From Candidatus Poribacteria bacterium (lineage in GTDB: Bacteria > Poribacteria > WGA-4E > WGA-3G): 64,000 nt of DNA. Below, piece after piece: positions 35,307 through 43,736 of this stretch. Location: assembly GCA_022826805.1 (NCBI GenBank), contig JAJDUH010000026.1, forward strand, positions 1-64,000. Direction: 5' to 3'. How positions within the stretch are numbered: the first letter of the stretch is position 1; every line of letters begins with the position of its first letter. Position numbers and translations under genes: made by a program. The notes under the pieces were generated by a model that was given only the letters and a program-made list of their open reading frames with translations, was not told the origin of the DNA and ran no database searches.

Positions 35307-35746
35307 GAGATTGTCTCCTTCTATATCTGAAAGTTACGTTCTTCAGGTGATTCATTGTCAATTCAGTAGGTTAACCTTTAACCTACGTATGGTCTGTGCA
35401 TTTACGCATAATACACAATTGGGAAATTAATGTAAAGAAAATTTGTGGGTTTTATTAGGGGGAAAAAAGGACTACTACAAACTAACAACTTGTGCTACAA
35501 ATATGTCTGGTTAATTCCAGGATTCACTATAATAACCTAAGTTGCCAATTGTAGCATACGGGGAATGCCATAAGGCATTCATACCGTTGATTCTGATTCT
35601 GATTTGTTAGATTGTGCATCTTGCGGGCGCAAACTGAAAGTTTACGCTACAAAGTAGATGCAAATCCTGAACCTTTCTCAATAAAAAAGCGTGTCTGCAT
35701 GTCTAAATCCTGTAGGCAGCAACTTGGGTTATAATAGATTTCGCTA
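35307..35746. repeat. Gene-free stretch holding several small hairpins
   Basis: A palindrome GTAGGTTAACCTTTAACCTAC (35367-35388) is followed by two CAAACT/AGTTTG-type hairpins that end in GCTACAA (about 35475-35500 and 35628-35652). Between them GAATGCCATAAGGCATTC (about 35562-35580) makes another perfect hairpin. No gene is apparent. Confidence 0.55.
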
Positions 35747-36439
35747 TCAGGAAAAAACGCTCTCCAAAATCTTTGCAATTCCGAGTAGCATCACGGATAT
35801 TCCAGCAAGCAGGGCACCCGTTTTAATGAGTTTCTCACGATTGACAGAGATCAATCCGGGAACAACAAGGCGCGCCCAGACGATTAAGGCACAACCATTT
35901 AGCAGGTATACCATCCCTTGTTCCCAATCCGTGATTTCGTGAGGCACACCGAAAATGAGTATTGCTCTTATTGCAACGGCATCAAGCATGAGTGCATAGC
36001 CAGCTGCAGCAGCGACGAGACTTGTTCCAATAACCAACGGGCGGCTTATCGGGGCTATGTTCAGCACTATAAAGACCCATATCAAAATTGCCAGATTCCC
36101 AAACGCTGAAGGCATCCATTGTACCCATTCCCACTGTTTCACAGTCGGAAAATCAGGCAATAGATGCTCCAACACAATAGCCAATGCCAAGCCACTTATA
36201 CCACATCCCAAAGCAAATATGATACCACAGGCAATAGAGACAGAGAAAGAGACAGACGAAATTTTTAGCAGTATGAGACTCGAGGCAACCAACAGCAAAC
36301 TTGTTGAAATCAATGCCAATGTGCTATCGCTATCCAAGGGAACTGCCATGATCCCTAAAATCAAAGGATTCGCCAGCACGTTTTTCCATGTTACCTCGGA
36401 GGCTCTTGTGGACCTACTGTACATTGTGCTATCTTTCAC
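35747..36439 (-). CDS. Hypothetical multi-pass membrane protein
   Basis: 230 residues with about six to seven hydrophobic segments (PLILGIMAVPL, LALISTSLLLVASSLILLKI, SVSIACGIIFALGCGISGLALAIVL shown here as two adjoining runs SVSIACGIIFALG and ISGLALAIVL, AILIWVFIVL, VIGTSLVAAAAGYALMLDAV, LLAGISVMLLGIAKIL). The family is unknown. GTG at 36439 and ATG at 36424 are possible starts, both without a clear ribosome binding site. It lies alone downstream of the toxin-antitoxin pair. Confidence 0.55.
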   Translation of the reverse strand: MKDSTMYSRSTRASEVTWKNVLANPLILGIMAVPLDSDSTLALISTSLLLVASSLILLKISSVSFSVSIACGIIFALGCGISGLALAIVLEHLLPDFPTVKQWEWVQWMPSAFGNLAILIWVFIVLNIAPISRPLVIGTSLVAAAAGYALMLDAVAIRAILIFGVPHEITDWEQGMVYLLNGCALIVWARLVVPGLISVNREKLIKTGALLAGISVMLLGIAKILESVFS

Positions 36440-36521
36440 ATATTCTAACCCAGGCTGTCACCTAAAAAACCAGACCCTTTAGTTTTTTTGTGTCTACAAT
36501 CAAGGCGGAAAATCCTTAAAA

Positions 36522-36851
36522 TTAAACAACAACCACCCGCTGTTGTCCTTCTCTCTCTTCTGAAGGAATAATGCGAATCTCAATATCGCGATTCAATTTA
36601 TTAAGAAACCTCATCAATCGTTCAACGCTGTAGTAAGAAAGTTTGGCGGCTTTAAGGCGAGAAATTTCAGGTTGTTTAACCCCAAGTAACTTCGCCGCCT
36701 CTATCTGAGTGAGCTTGCGTTCCTTCAGAATGCGGAAAATCTCCGCTCCTAATTGCGCTTTTAGCAGCTCTTCCTCTGCAACTTCATCAGAAAAACCCAT
36801 ATCCTTGAAAATATTCCCGCTGCCTTCTTCAACTTTAATTTTATTGCTCAT
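36522..36851 (-). CDS. XRE-family antitoxin / transcriptional regulator
   Basis: 109 residues. A helix-turn-helix of the XRE type is at about 40-75 (LTQIEAAKLLGVKQPEISRL), preceded by an N-terminal region with FSDEVAEEELLKAQLG and followed by RLMRFLNKLNRDIEIRI, the layout of HigA-like/Gp49-associated antitoxins. It overlaps the toxin gene by ATGA, so translation is coupled and the order is toxin first. It should bind the palindrome in the promoter at 37216-37244 and repress the pair. AGGGAAAATT precedes the ATG. Confidence 0.9.
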   Translation of the reverse strand: MSNKIKVEEGSGNIFKDMGFSDEVAEEELLKAQLGAEIFRILKERKLTQIEAAKLLGVKQPEISRLKAAKLSYYSVERLMRFLNKLNRDIEIRIIPSEEREGQQRVVVV

Positions 36852-37210
36852 AATTTTCCCTCCATCTCCTTAGCTTGTCTTAATCTTCGTTTAATCAAGT
36901 CAATCTCCTTCTTCGGTGTGCTAATCCCGCGTTTTGATTTCTTTTGAAAACAATGCAGTACATACAAGCTTCGACCTATCTTAACCGTATAAACCGCTCG
37001 ATAAGTGTCCGTGCCGTAGTTATCGACAATCTCAAACACGCCAGATTCTATACCTATCATGGGTTTTGCCGATGGCGGGGTTTCGCCAATCTGCACACGA
37101 TACAGGGCGTGCCCAATATCCTGACGCACCGGCTCTGGAAAAGTCTGTAACCGTTGTTTTGAATCACCAACCCACCGAACGTTTTTAGGTGTTGTTATCT
37201 CTTGATCCAT
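36848..37210 (-). CDS. RelE/Gp49-like toxin of a type II toxin-antitoxin pair
   Basis: 120 residues, Gp49/HigB-like. VRWVGDSKQRLQTFPEPVRQ and GVFEIVDNYGTDTYRAVYTV followed by SLYVLHCFQKKSKRGISTPK are the signatures of this RelE-superfamily branch, which cleaves mRNA, usually on the ribosome. The gene lies directly behind its promoter with only about five bases between the -10 box and the ATG, so its mRNA is probably leaderless. The antitoxin gene follows with a 4-nt overlap. Confidence 0.9.
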   Translation of the reverse strand: MDQEITTPKNVRWVGDSKQRLQTFPEPVRQDIGHALYRVQIGETPPSAKPMIGIESGVFEIVDNYGTDTYRAVYTVKIGRSLYVLHCFQKKSKRGISTPKKEIDLIKRRLRQAKEMEGKL

Positions 37211-37215
37211 ACCCT

Positions 37216-37244
37216 ATTATAACTAATTAACTATAATTTGGCAA
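37216..37244 (-). promoter_or_regulatory. Promoter and overlapping palindromic operator of the toxin-antitoxin pair
   Basis: On the minus strand TTGCCA (37239-37244), 17-nt spacer, TATAAT (37216-37221). The region TTATAGTTAATTAGTTATAA across spacer and -10 is an imperfect palindrome (16 of 20 positions symmetric), a likely autoregulatory site for the XRE antitoxin. The -10 box ends five bases before the toxin ATG. Confidence 0.75.
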
Positions 37245-37299
37245 GTCCAAAGGTTAAATGCAGGGCTATTTAGCTTTTGGCATTTTTGTGGTTCCGTGA

Positions 37300-37875
37300 T
37301 TATATCACGAGCCGCCTTGCGAAAATCAAGATGACGACACATGCAATGGCTGTCAAGGTTCGTTTTTCGCTCTTCATGGCGCGTGTCCAAGAAAAATCAT
37401 GAGTAGATGGATTAGGATAGGGAGAGAATCGCGGGACGAAGCGAGGCACCTGCTCTTGATACACCTGATAGGTTTGACCGCAGGACTCTAACAGATACCC
37501 TTCTTCCAGCGCAATAATTGGTAGATATTGTGCAAAATAGCCGACAATCAGGACTGCGATGAGCCAATAGACATTTGCAACAAGGCAGACCCCGAAACTA
37601 AGTAGAAAATTGCCAAGATAGAGGGGGTTGCGGACGTAGCTGTAAGGACCAGTTGTAACGAGATCACGAGCGGCACCGAGAGATCTAGCACGGGTGGATG
37701 CACCTGCATATCCGACTGCCCATATTCGGAGAAATTCACCTATAACAATAAAGGGCACACCGATCGCTACTGTGTGCCACGATGGTTCTGCGAAATAGAG
37801 TAGTGCGAAGATGAAAGGGATTGGGGTGAAGCTGCGGATTTTGAAGAAGAAGCTGCCAATTTTTGAAGAGATCAT
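37300..37875 (-). CDS. Isoprenylcysteine carboxyl methyltransferase-like (ICMT/PEMT family) membrane protein
   Basis: 191 residues with three to four membrane segments. The core motif TTGPYSYVRNPLYLGNFLL (conserved Arg-Asn-Pro, the AdoMet-binding region) and the late EEGYLLESCGQTYQVYQEQV with its Glu-Glu are family hallmarks of ICMT and phospholipid N-methyltransferase-like enzymes. The bacterial substrate is unknown. It lies 31 nt downstream of lptG, co-oriented, possibly in the same transcript. Confidence 0.85.
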   Translation of the reverse strand: MISSKIGSFFFKIRSFTPIPFIFALLYFAEPSWHTVAIGVPFIVIGEFLRIWAVGYAGASTRARSLGAARDLVTTGPYSYVRNPLYLGNFLLSFGVCLVANVYWLIAVLIVGYFAQYLPIIALEEGYLLESCGQTYQVYQEQVPRFVPRFSPYPNPSTHDFSWTRAMKSEKRTLTAIACVVILIFARRLVI

Positions 37876-37905
37876 GTTTCTATTGTGCCAGCAAGTGCGT
37901 TGATC

Positions 37906-38994
37906 CTATTTCGGTGTACGCCAGATCATGATACTCCCAACAACGGCGTAGAGGATATTCGCACCCCAAGAGGCGATAAATGGGTGAAGTTTGCCGCTTT
38001 CACTCAATCCTTCAAGCGTTGCGAAAGAGAGTGCCCAGTAGATGAAAGAGATGAAGAAAGCAATAACTAAACCCGCAAAAAAACCTGCTCTTCCAAATCG
38101 GATGGCAATCGGTGCTCCCAACATAACGACGACAACAGCAGCGAATGGATATGCTGTTTTGTGATATAACTTTACCCGCTCTTTCCGGTGGATCTGGCCT
38201 GCCTCTTTTTTATATGCAATCTGCTCGCGGAGTTCCTCAATTGTCATTGCTCTGGGATCCTTTTCGCTTCCGATAAAACGTGTGGGATCCTCATAGCGCT
38301 CAATAGCGTAAGTGTCGAAGGTTTCGTAATCGACCTCAACGCCTCGTTCAAAGTGGCGGACATATCCATCAGAGAGTTCCCACTGTGTGGGCGTCCAGGT
38401 TGCAGATTTAGCGAAGGTTATACGGTCAAGTTGTTCTTCTACGTCATATTCATAAATCGTCAAATGGCTGATTATCCGTTCATCTAAGACGATCCGCTGT
38501 GAGTAAAAGATACGGTTATCTTTGCCTTTGAAGACGATATTTCTGCCGCGTCGAGGTTTTACTTTGTTTTGCAAAAGATGTGCTTGGTGGAAGGCAGGTG
38601 AGGCAATTCGGTCATAGAAAAACGTGAAGAGTCCACAGATCAGGAGTGTCACAACAAGAATAGGGACGAGAAGTCGGTAAACACTTATCCCACCCGCCTT
38701 CATCGCTGTGAATTCGTTGCTTCTCACCATCCTGCCGAGTGTAAAAAAGACGGCAACGAATGCGGCGATCGGCACCATCTCCATAATTCTGCGAGGTGCC
38801 TGAAAAAACACAATCTTTGTCGCGGTGAGGTAGTCAATATCATCTTCAAACTTCTTGAGATCGTAATCCAAGAGACGAACAACAATAACCAAAGCGATAA
38901 AGAAAAAGAGCGCAACGGCGAAGGCGCGGAGATATTCCCGAAGCAGGTAACGATCTAGAATATTCAAACGGAGTTTTCCATTGTGCTGGCACAC
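37906..38994 (-). CDS. lptG: LptG-like permease of the LPS export system
   Basis: YjgP/YjgQ family, 362 residues. N-terminal NILDRYLLREYLRAF and membrane segments AVALFFFIALVIVV, MVPIAAFVAVFFTLGRM, with the large periplasmic domain between the third and fourth helices, then PFAAVVVVMLGAPIAIRFGR and the final helices. With LptF it forms the inner-membrane part of the machine that moves lipopolysaccharide to the outer membrane; the ATPase LptB is not in the window. The start is uncertain: GTG 38994 is the longest, and a TTG eight to nine codons later follows GGAAAACTCC. Confidence 0.9.
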   Translation of the reverse strand: MCQHNGKLRLNILDRYLLREYLRAFAVALFFFIALVIVVRLLDYDLKKFEDDIDYLTATKIVFFQAPRRIMEMVPIAAFVAVFFTLGRMVRSNEFTAMKAGGISVYRLLVPILVVTLLICGLFTFFYDRIASPAFHQAHLLQNKVKPRRGRNIVFKGKDNRIFYSQRIVLDERIISHLTIYEYDVEEQLDRITFAKSATWTPTQWELSDGYVRHFERGVEVDYETFDTYAIERYEDPTRFIGSEKDPRAMTIEELREQIAYKKEAGQIHRKERVKLYHKTAYPFAAVVVVMLGAPIAIRFGRAGFFAGLVIAFFISFIYWALSFATLEGLSESGKLHPFIASWGANILYAVVGSIMIWRTPK

Positions 38995-39017
38995 GGCGTG
39001 TGCCTACTACTTTGCAA

Positions 39018-40220
39018 TTAGGATTCTATTTTCCTATTAACAACGAGTGGTAGTTTTCTGTCCTGATCAAGCCAAGTCCGTAGTTTTCCTTCGCCTATCA
39101 TCCAGAGGCTGAGCGCAATTCCGAATACCCCAACCACAATGTTCGGTAGCCACATGGCGAACATCGGATGGAGGATATCGTCCACACCTGCGGTTTGTCC
39201 GGTTTGTAGTAGTAAATAGTAGACAACGATTACAGCCAACCCGATTCCAAACCCGATCATTTTGCCGCTCCGCTTCACCATTAGACCTAACGGAATGCCG
39301 ATTAAACCGAGTGCTAAGCACGCAAACGGGATGGAAAACTTTTTGTGATACTCGACCTCAGCAAAGCGGAGTTTATGAAGTGTATATTCTGGATTTGTGC
39401 TGGTTGGAACAGCGGATTGCAATGTGCCGATAAACTCCTTGAGTTGGGTGATGCTCATCGAACGCGGTGTCTGGTTTTGAAATTCACCACGTTTCAGGTC
39501 CTCTGTCATCTGCAATGCGAGTTTTTGCTGCTGAAACTTTGTTATGCGGAACTCATCTGAATTGCTGGTCGCGGGTTCGTAAGAGAGTCCATCGTAGAGT
39601 GTGAGTACTGCTCTGCCGTTTTCAAAGGCGAGGGTACCTTCTTGTGCGTGGCTGAATCGTGGACGCCCATTCCAGATGCTATCCCAGATTTTGACGTTTT
39701 GCATGCGTCCAGTCTTTGGCGCGGTAGCCTCATACATCCAGAGTTTACCTTCCGTTTCCAATTCCTTCATAACCGTGGCTTCCTCCAAAACGAAAGCGGG
39801 ATTGTGTTTCTGGATATCGCGTCTGAGCGAGGCATAGGCGAGGTTTGCTCGCGGCAAGGCATAATCCATTAGCGCAAGATTAATAAAACTCAATATAAGC
39901 GCAATCACTAAAAGAGGTAGCATCAATTGATGGAATGCTACACCGTGTGACTTCATTGCTATTATCTCATTATCGGTAGAGAGCCGTCCAAGTGCGAGTA
40001 GAATAGCGACTAAGACTGCCATGGGAAGCGCTAACACAACCATTACAGGCATCATATAGAAAATTAATTCAGCAAGATAGAGTGGATTTACCCCTTTCTG
40101 CACAAAAAGCTTCGTTAACCGAAAAAGGTCATTGAAGATAAGCATAACGGTGAAACAGGTAAGTGCTATTATGAAAGGCGGAAAAAATTCTTTGAGGATA
40201 TAGCGTGATAATATTCTCAT
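39018..40220 (-). CDS. lptF: LptF-like permease of the LPS export system
   Basis: YjgP/YjgQ family, 400 residues. ILSRYILKEFFPPFIIALTC is the typical first helix with its basic start, followed by VMVVLALPMAVLVAILLALGR, a beta-jellyroll periplasmic domain and the final triple of helices (IPFACLALGLIGIPLG, IGLAVIVVYYLLLQTGQ, WLPNIVVGVFGIALSLW). Adjacent to and upstream of lptG with a 23-nt gap, as in many genomes. This supports a diderm cell with LPS or a related glycolipid. No ribosome binding site is visible ahead of ATG 40220. Confidence 0.92.
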   Translation of the reverse strand: MRILSRYILKEFFPPFIIALTCFTVMLIFNDLFRLTKLFVQKGVNPLYLAELIFYMMPVMVVLALPMAVLVAILLALGRLSTDNEIIAMKSHGVAFHQLMLPLLVIALILSFINLALMDYALPRANLAYASLRRDIQKHNPAFVLEEATVMKELETEGKLWMYEATAPKTGRMQNVKIWDSIWNGRPRFSHAQEGTLAFENGRAVLTLYDGLSYEPATSNSDEFRITKFQQQKLALQMTEDLKRGEFQNQTPRSMSITQLKEFIGTLQSAVPTSTNPEYTLHKLRFAEVEYHKKFSIPFACLALGLIGIPLGLMVKRSGKMIGFGIGLAVIVVYYLLLQTGQTAGVDDILHPMFAMWLPNIVVGVFGIALSLWMIGEGKLRTWLDQDRKLPLVVNRKIES

Positions 40221-40221
40221 A

Positions 40222-40262
40222 TTGTTATTAGTTGTCAGTTATCGGTTGTCGGTTGTTAGTCA
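40222..40262. repeat. TCAGTTG/TCGGTTG heptamer array
   Basis: TTAGTTGTCAGTTATCGGTTGTCGGTTGTTAG: consecutive seven-base units of the form (T/C)(A/C)(A/G)GTT(A/G)T starting right upstream of lptF. Same family as the arrays at 9001, 23507, 42036, 54581 and 58096. Confidence 0.6.
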
Positions 40263-40356
40263 TAAGTTTAACGATATGCTGTCCGAAAGGGGTTATAAAC
40301 TTAGGCGAACGGCAATATAGGTTTATATATTAGTGGGAATAAGCCCTGTATTTAAT

Positions 40357-40385
40357 TTGAAATTCTGTGATTGAGATGGTATTAT
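40357..40385 (+). promoter_or_regulatory. Promoter giving a leaderless transcript of the 40392 gene
   Basis: TTGAAA (40357-40362), 17-nt spacer, TATTAT (40380-40385). The -10 box ends six bases before the ATG at 40392, so transcription should begin at or next to the start codon. No Shine-Dalgarno sequence precedes this ATG. Confidence 0.6.
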
Positions 40386-40391
40386 ATCCAC

Positions 40392-40856
40392 ATGCAACTC
40401 ACGTTAGAAGATATTCAACTGACAACTGCTGACCTTGCGGATGTTGAAGCGCGTTACGCCTCCTCGCAAGAGCTTTATTCTCCAACTGCTCCGAAGGCTC
40501 CTGCTGCGCAATTCGGTTGGCGTGATAGATGGTGGTTAAACCAGACAGCAGCGGCATCAATAGCCATTCATTACTGGTTTTTCGAGTCGGACGACGAGGC
40601 GCGTGTAGCGGCTGATGAAGGTAGATTTCGGCTATCGGCACAGACTGTGCCGAAACTCGGTGGACGCGATTCTATCTATCAACCACCACCGAACGATGGG
40701 CATGGACTGGGTAATACGGTATGGCAGGCTGGTGCGAATTTCTTATTCGTCCAACACACTGTTGTTATACTTGTAGCGGAAACAGGAGGGAAGGTCTCAG
40801 CGGACACAACCCTCCGCATTGCCCAAAAAATTTTTTTAAAGATTCGCCAAGCGTAG
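40392..40856 (+). CDS. Hypothetical protein (154 aa), soluble
   Basis: From ATG 40392 (MQLTLEDIQLTTADLADVEA) the product is soluble, with a conserved-looking body GWRDRWWLNQTAAASIAIHY, then WFFESDDEARVAADEGR and a tail FLFVQHTVVILVAETGG. There is no signal peptide. The shape (alternating strands ending in VVILVAETGG, then helix TLRIAQKIFLKI) suggests a small alpha/beta fold, but I do not recognise it. The promoter spacing points to a leaderless mRNA. An in-frame ATG at 40371 would lie within the promoter and is rejected. Confidence 0.65.
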   Translation: MQLTLEDIQLTTADLADVEARYASSQELYSPTAPKAPAAQFGWRDRWWLNQTAAASIAIHYWFFESDDEARVAADEGRFRLSAQTVPKLGGRDSIYQPPPNDGHGLGNTVWQAGANFLFVQHTVVILVAETGGKVSADTTLRIAQKIFLKIRQA

Positions 40857-40952
40857 AATAAGTGCCTTAATACCGTAACGATTTCTGATCAAGCCTCGCT
40901 TGCGCCGTTGTTGCAAGCTGCCAGCACCCTTTACTGGTGAACCCGGACGTCC

Positions 40953-42017
40953 CTAATAGTCTTGGTACCAGGTTGCGGTCTGCTTGGCAATCCGAACATT
41001 TTGTGCGCCTCCGAACTGGCGATGTTCAAACCAAGGCAGCGCATTCTCCGCTGCGGCGTTCGCATTTTTGAAATTCGTTGTCGCCTCATTCTCAAGGAAC
41101 TGCCTGACGGCGTTGGTGTCCGGGTAATAATTGACAGCGTCTTTCCAGATGGCTCTACCACAGAGGAATCCGCTTGCTCCGGCTCCGGTTGCAAGATGTA
41201 CGTTCTCGATAAATTCCTCAATATCAACACCGGCACTTAGAATTACCCAAGGCAGCGTTGAAGCCTCATCCAACTTCTGGCAGATTTCCTTCACTTCGGC
41301 CAGTTCGTACGCCGAGTCTCCAGCATAAAAAGTAGAATTTTGATAATCCGCTGTGTATTTCAGATCAGCGGGGAACTCCAACTTCAGGATGTCAACCTTG
41401 TAGCTTGAATCCGTGAATTCCTCGACGCTCCGAATAACGAGATCGGGTTTCTGTTTCGCGAACGCGACGCTTTTGGTAGTGCCTTCAAGTGCGTAGCTCA
41501 CTAGTTCCAATAGGAACGGCAAGTCGTGCTTTTCACACTCGTCCCCGACATGGCGTACAAAGGCCTGCTGATGCTTCAGGGTCTCCGATGAGGCATCAGG
41601 GTGATAGTAAGCGAGGAGTTTAATAGCATCGGCGCCAGCACGCTGCGCTTTTGTGATAGTCCAGTTTGTAATTGGATTCGAGAGGCGTTCGTTCTCTGCC
41701 ACGCCTTCGCTGACGTAGCCAGATTCTTCATAAGCGAGTAGCAAAGCGACATCGCGCGGAATCGCTGTAATGGAGTAGGGATGTCCGTAAATAGGGTCGG
41801 TGAGAACTGCAGTGGCATTCGGGGCAAGGACCTGTGTTATCAATGTTTTGAGTGCGGCGACATTTTCATATTGGACATCGGTTTTATCCTTGTTTAGCAC
41901 ATTTGCGATTGCTTCGACCATGGAACCGCGTTGGTCAATTGCCATCATTTTGAAGCGCCCATTTGTATCGGCAAGCTTTGTGATGCCACGCAATTTTCCA
42001 GAAGAAATATCGTTCAT
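40953..42017 (-). CDS. Tagatose 1,6-diphosphate aldolase (LacD-like class I aldolase)
   Basis: 354 residues, LacD/AraM-like TIM barrel. N-terminal KLRGITKLADTNGRFKMMAIDQRGSM is cut here as KLRGITKLAD and FKMMAIDQRGSM, the latter a family hallmark. AGADAIKLLAYYHPD and YKVDILKLEFPAD carry candidate Schiff-base lysines, with VILSAGVDIEEF near the C-terminus. LacD cleaves tagatose 1,6-bisphosphate to DHAP and glyceraldehyde 3-phosphate; related enzymes accept other ketose phosphates, so the substrate is inferred. AAGGAG 7 nt before the ATG. It stands alone. Confidence 0.87.
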   Translation of the reverse strand: MNDISSGKLRGITKLADTNGRFKMMAIDQRGSMVEAIANVLNKDKTDVQYENVAALKTLITQVLAPNATAVLTDPIYGHPYSITAIPRDVALLLAYEESGYVSEGVAENERLSNPITNWTITKAQRAGADAIKLLAYYHPDASSETLKHQQAFVRHVGDECEKHDLPFLLELVSYALEGTTKSVAFAKQKPDLVIRSVEEFTDSSYKVDILKLEFPADLKYTADYQNSTFYAGDSAYELAEVKEICQKLDEASTLPWVILSAGVDIEEFIENVHLATGAGASGFLCGRAIWKDAVNYYPDTNAVRQFLENEATTNFKNANAAAENALPWFEHRQFGGAQNVRIAKQTATWYQDY

Positions 42018-42035
42018 AGCTTCTCCTTTTTAGTA

Positions 42036-42207
42036 GTTATTCGTTGTCAGTACGGATTACTGCGTAATCCTTTCAGTTGTTGGTTAAGCGGTTTCCTGTA
42101 ACAATTTAGTGATCCCCAGAATACGCCAAGAGGAGGTAAATTGTTACGCATCAAGATTTTAACTGATAACTGACAACCGACAACTGACAACCAATCTAAC
42201 TGACAAC
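42036..42207. repeat. Miniature element: inverted heptamer arrays, perfect internal stem and conserved core
   Basis: Left arm TAGTTATTCGTTGTCAGT, right arms ACTGATAACTGACAACCGAC and ACTGACAACTA in the opposite sense. Inside, GTAACAATTTA (42098-42108) pairs perfectly with TAAATTGTTAC (42137-42147), and the core ACGCCAA-N10-ATTGTTAC is shared with the elements at 23507 and 58096. It lies between the aldolase and polyprenyl synthase genes. Confidence 0.7.
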
Positions 42208-42210
42208 TAT

Positions 42211-43275
42211 TTAGTATTCACGTTCAACGAAAAAATGAATTAAAGATAGAAACAACTGTTTTGCTCGTCCATCAGGGAGATGGGCAAAGTTGTGGCTAAA
42301 TCGTCCAGCGGCCTCCTGTAGAAGCTCTTTAGAACGTCGTTGCGCGTAGGTAATAGATTTATATTTTTGCATTAACTGGAGGATACTCTCGACTTCCGCC
42401 TCGGTTTTTTCATCCCGCGGGCGTGCCATAATATCAACGACATGCTGTGCTTCAGCAGGGGTGCAGGCATTGATGAGGTGGATGAGAACGAGCGTACGCT
42501 TGCCTTCGCTAATATCGCCAGCGATCTCTTTGCCGTATCTACCGACATCACCAATGAGATTAAGAACATCATCCTGAATTTGGAAGGCGATCCCGATCTC
42601 TTTGCCGAGTTGTACGAGTCCATCTATTTCTGCTTCGCTTGCGCCACCGATGATTGCTCCGACCCGACAAGGTGTAATACAGGTATACCATGCGGTTTTC
42701 TGTATACACATGGTTAAGTAGTCGTTTTCGTCGAGATCCCAGCGGTTATCGTTGACCCAACTTAATTCAATATGCTGTCCTTCGACGACTTGGTTGCTGA
42801 GCTGTATAAACTCCGATAAAATCCGGAAGGTGAGTTCGTGTCCAAGGATCTCCGTGTTCCGGTGAAGCATTTCCCACATCTTGCAATGTAGGGCATCACC
42901 GACGTTGATTGCCATCGGAATACCGTGTTTTTGATGAAGACAAGGTTCACCTCTGCGGAGTTCAGAACCGTCTTCAATATCGTCGTGAATTAGGAGCCAA
43001 TTCTGGAGGAGTTCAAGTGAGGCAGCGGTATTCACAGCACGCTCTGGATCTCCACCGAATGCTTCACAGATAAGCATACAGAGCGCGGGTCTTAACCCTT
43101 TACCGGCGCGGCGCGGGTAGTCTAACATCATCTGGTACAATTTATGTACATCCGGGTGCGTGTGGGCAGTCGGGAGGAAATCGAAGATACAGGCATCAAC
43201 CTTGCTTTTGACATCGCTGAGGTATGTGGTAACAAGGTGCTGTGTTGGTGCTGGGTCCTGTTCAGTTTTCTGCAT
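42211..43275 (-). CDS. Polyprenyl (geranylgeranyl/farnesyl-type) diphosphate synthase
   Basis: 354 residues of the trans-isoprenyl diphosphate synthase family. The first Asp-rich motif is LIHDDIEDGSELRRG (DDxxD as DDIED, with the following RR), the second is FQIQDDVLNLIGD (DDxxx variant). KGLRPALCMLICEAFGG is the substrate-binding GKxxRP region. It condenses isopentenyl diphosphate with allylic diphosphates, and chain length cannot be read safely. AAGGAG 5 nt before the ATG; promoter at 43393-43421. C-terminal extension within the family range. Confidence 0.92.
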   Translation of the reverse strand: MQKTEQDPAPTQHLVTTYLSDVKSKVDACIFDFLPTAHTHPDVHKLYQMMLDYPRRAGKGLRPALCMLICEAFGGDPERAVNTAASLELLQNWLLIHDDIEDGSELRRGEPCLHQKHGIPMAINVGDALHCKMWEMLHRNTEILGHELTFRILSEFIQLSNQVVEGQHIELSWVNDNRWDLDENDYLTMCIQKTAWYTCITPCRVGAIIGGASEAEIDGLVQLGKEIGIAFQIQDDVLNLIGDVGRYGKEIAGDISEGKRTLVLIHLINACTPAEAQHVVDIMARPRDEKTEAEVESILQLMQKYKSITYAQRRSKELLQEAAGRFSHNFAHLPDGRAKQLFLSLIHFFVEREY

Positions 43276-43392
43276 CGGTCTCCTTATACTTTAGCCGTGT
43301 CCTTGATTCGCACAGCCCCCGCGTGCTTTTTAGATTTCTGAAGCAGAAATTCTAAGACTTCTTAAGGGTTGACTTGCAAATTCCGCCTTAAT

Positions 43393-43421
43393 ATTATAAC
43401 ACATCATGGCGTGAAAATCAA
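43393..43421 (-). promoter_or_regulatory. Sigma70 promoter of the polyprenyl synthase gene
   Basis: On the minus strand TTGATT (43416-43421), 17-nt spacer, TATAAT (43393-43398), with a leader of about 110 nt that contains the hairpin AATTTCTGCTTCAGAAATC. Confidence 0.75.
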
Positions 43422-43498
43422 ATTTTTGTCCAGCGAAATTGAACCTCACCACACGTCACACCTATAGAGAAAAACCATCATTTTATTTTTTTACATTT

Positions 43499-43735
43499 CT
43501 ACAATTCATCCAAATCAAGCGCGACGAAGCGATATCCAAGCGGCTTTATTCGCTCAACTAAGGTTTCTCGGACTTGAAGCGCATGCGCAAACTGGGCCTC
43601 GGAGATTTGGATACGTAAAACCGGGGTATGGTCAAAGAGGACAGCACCTTTAATCTGAAACTCGCGCAGAACCTGCTCGATCTCTTTTAATGATGTTTGA
43701 TCTTCGTCGTATTCCAGGTTGTGTTCTTTTTTCAT
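43499..43735 (-). CDS. Small protein resembling the C-terminal end of LarE
   Basis: 78 residues starting one base after the SDR stop (TAG G ATG). LREFQIKGAVLFDHTPVLRI, then HALQVRETLVERIKPLGYRF and the end VALDLDEL look like the C-terminal domain of the ATP-dependent sulfur transferase LarE (arm of the form lGf-x-Y/F-V-x-L-D-L-x). The ATP-binding PP-loop domain is absent, so it cannot do LarE chemistry alone. It may be a subunit or regulatory piece, or the resemblance may be only local. Translationally tied to the SDR. Confidence 0.6.
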   Translation of the reverse strand: MKKEHNLEYDEDQTSLKEIEQVLREFQIKGAVLFDHTPVLRIQISEAQFAHALQVRETLVERIKPLGYRFVALDLDEL

Positions 43736-43736
43736 C

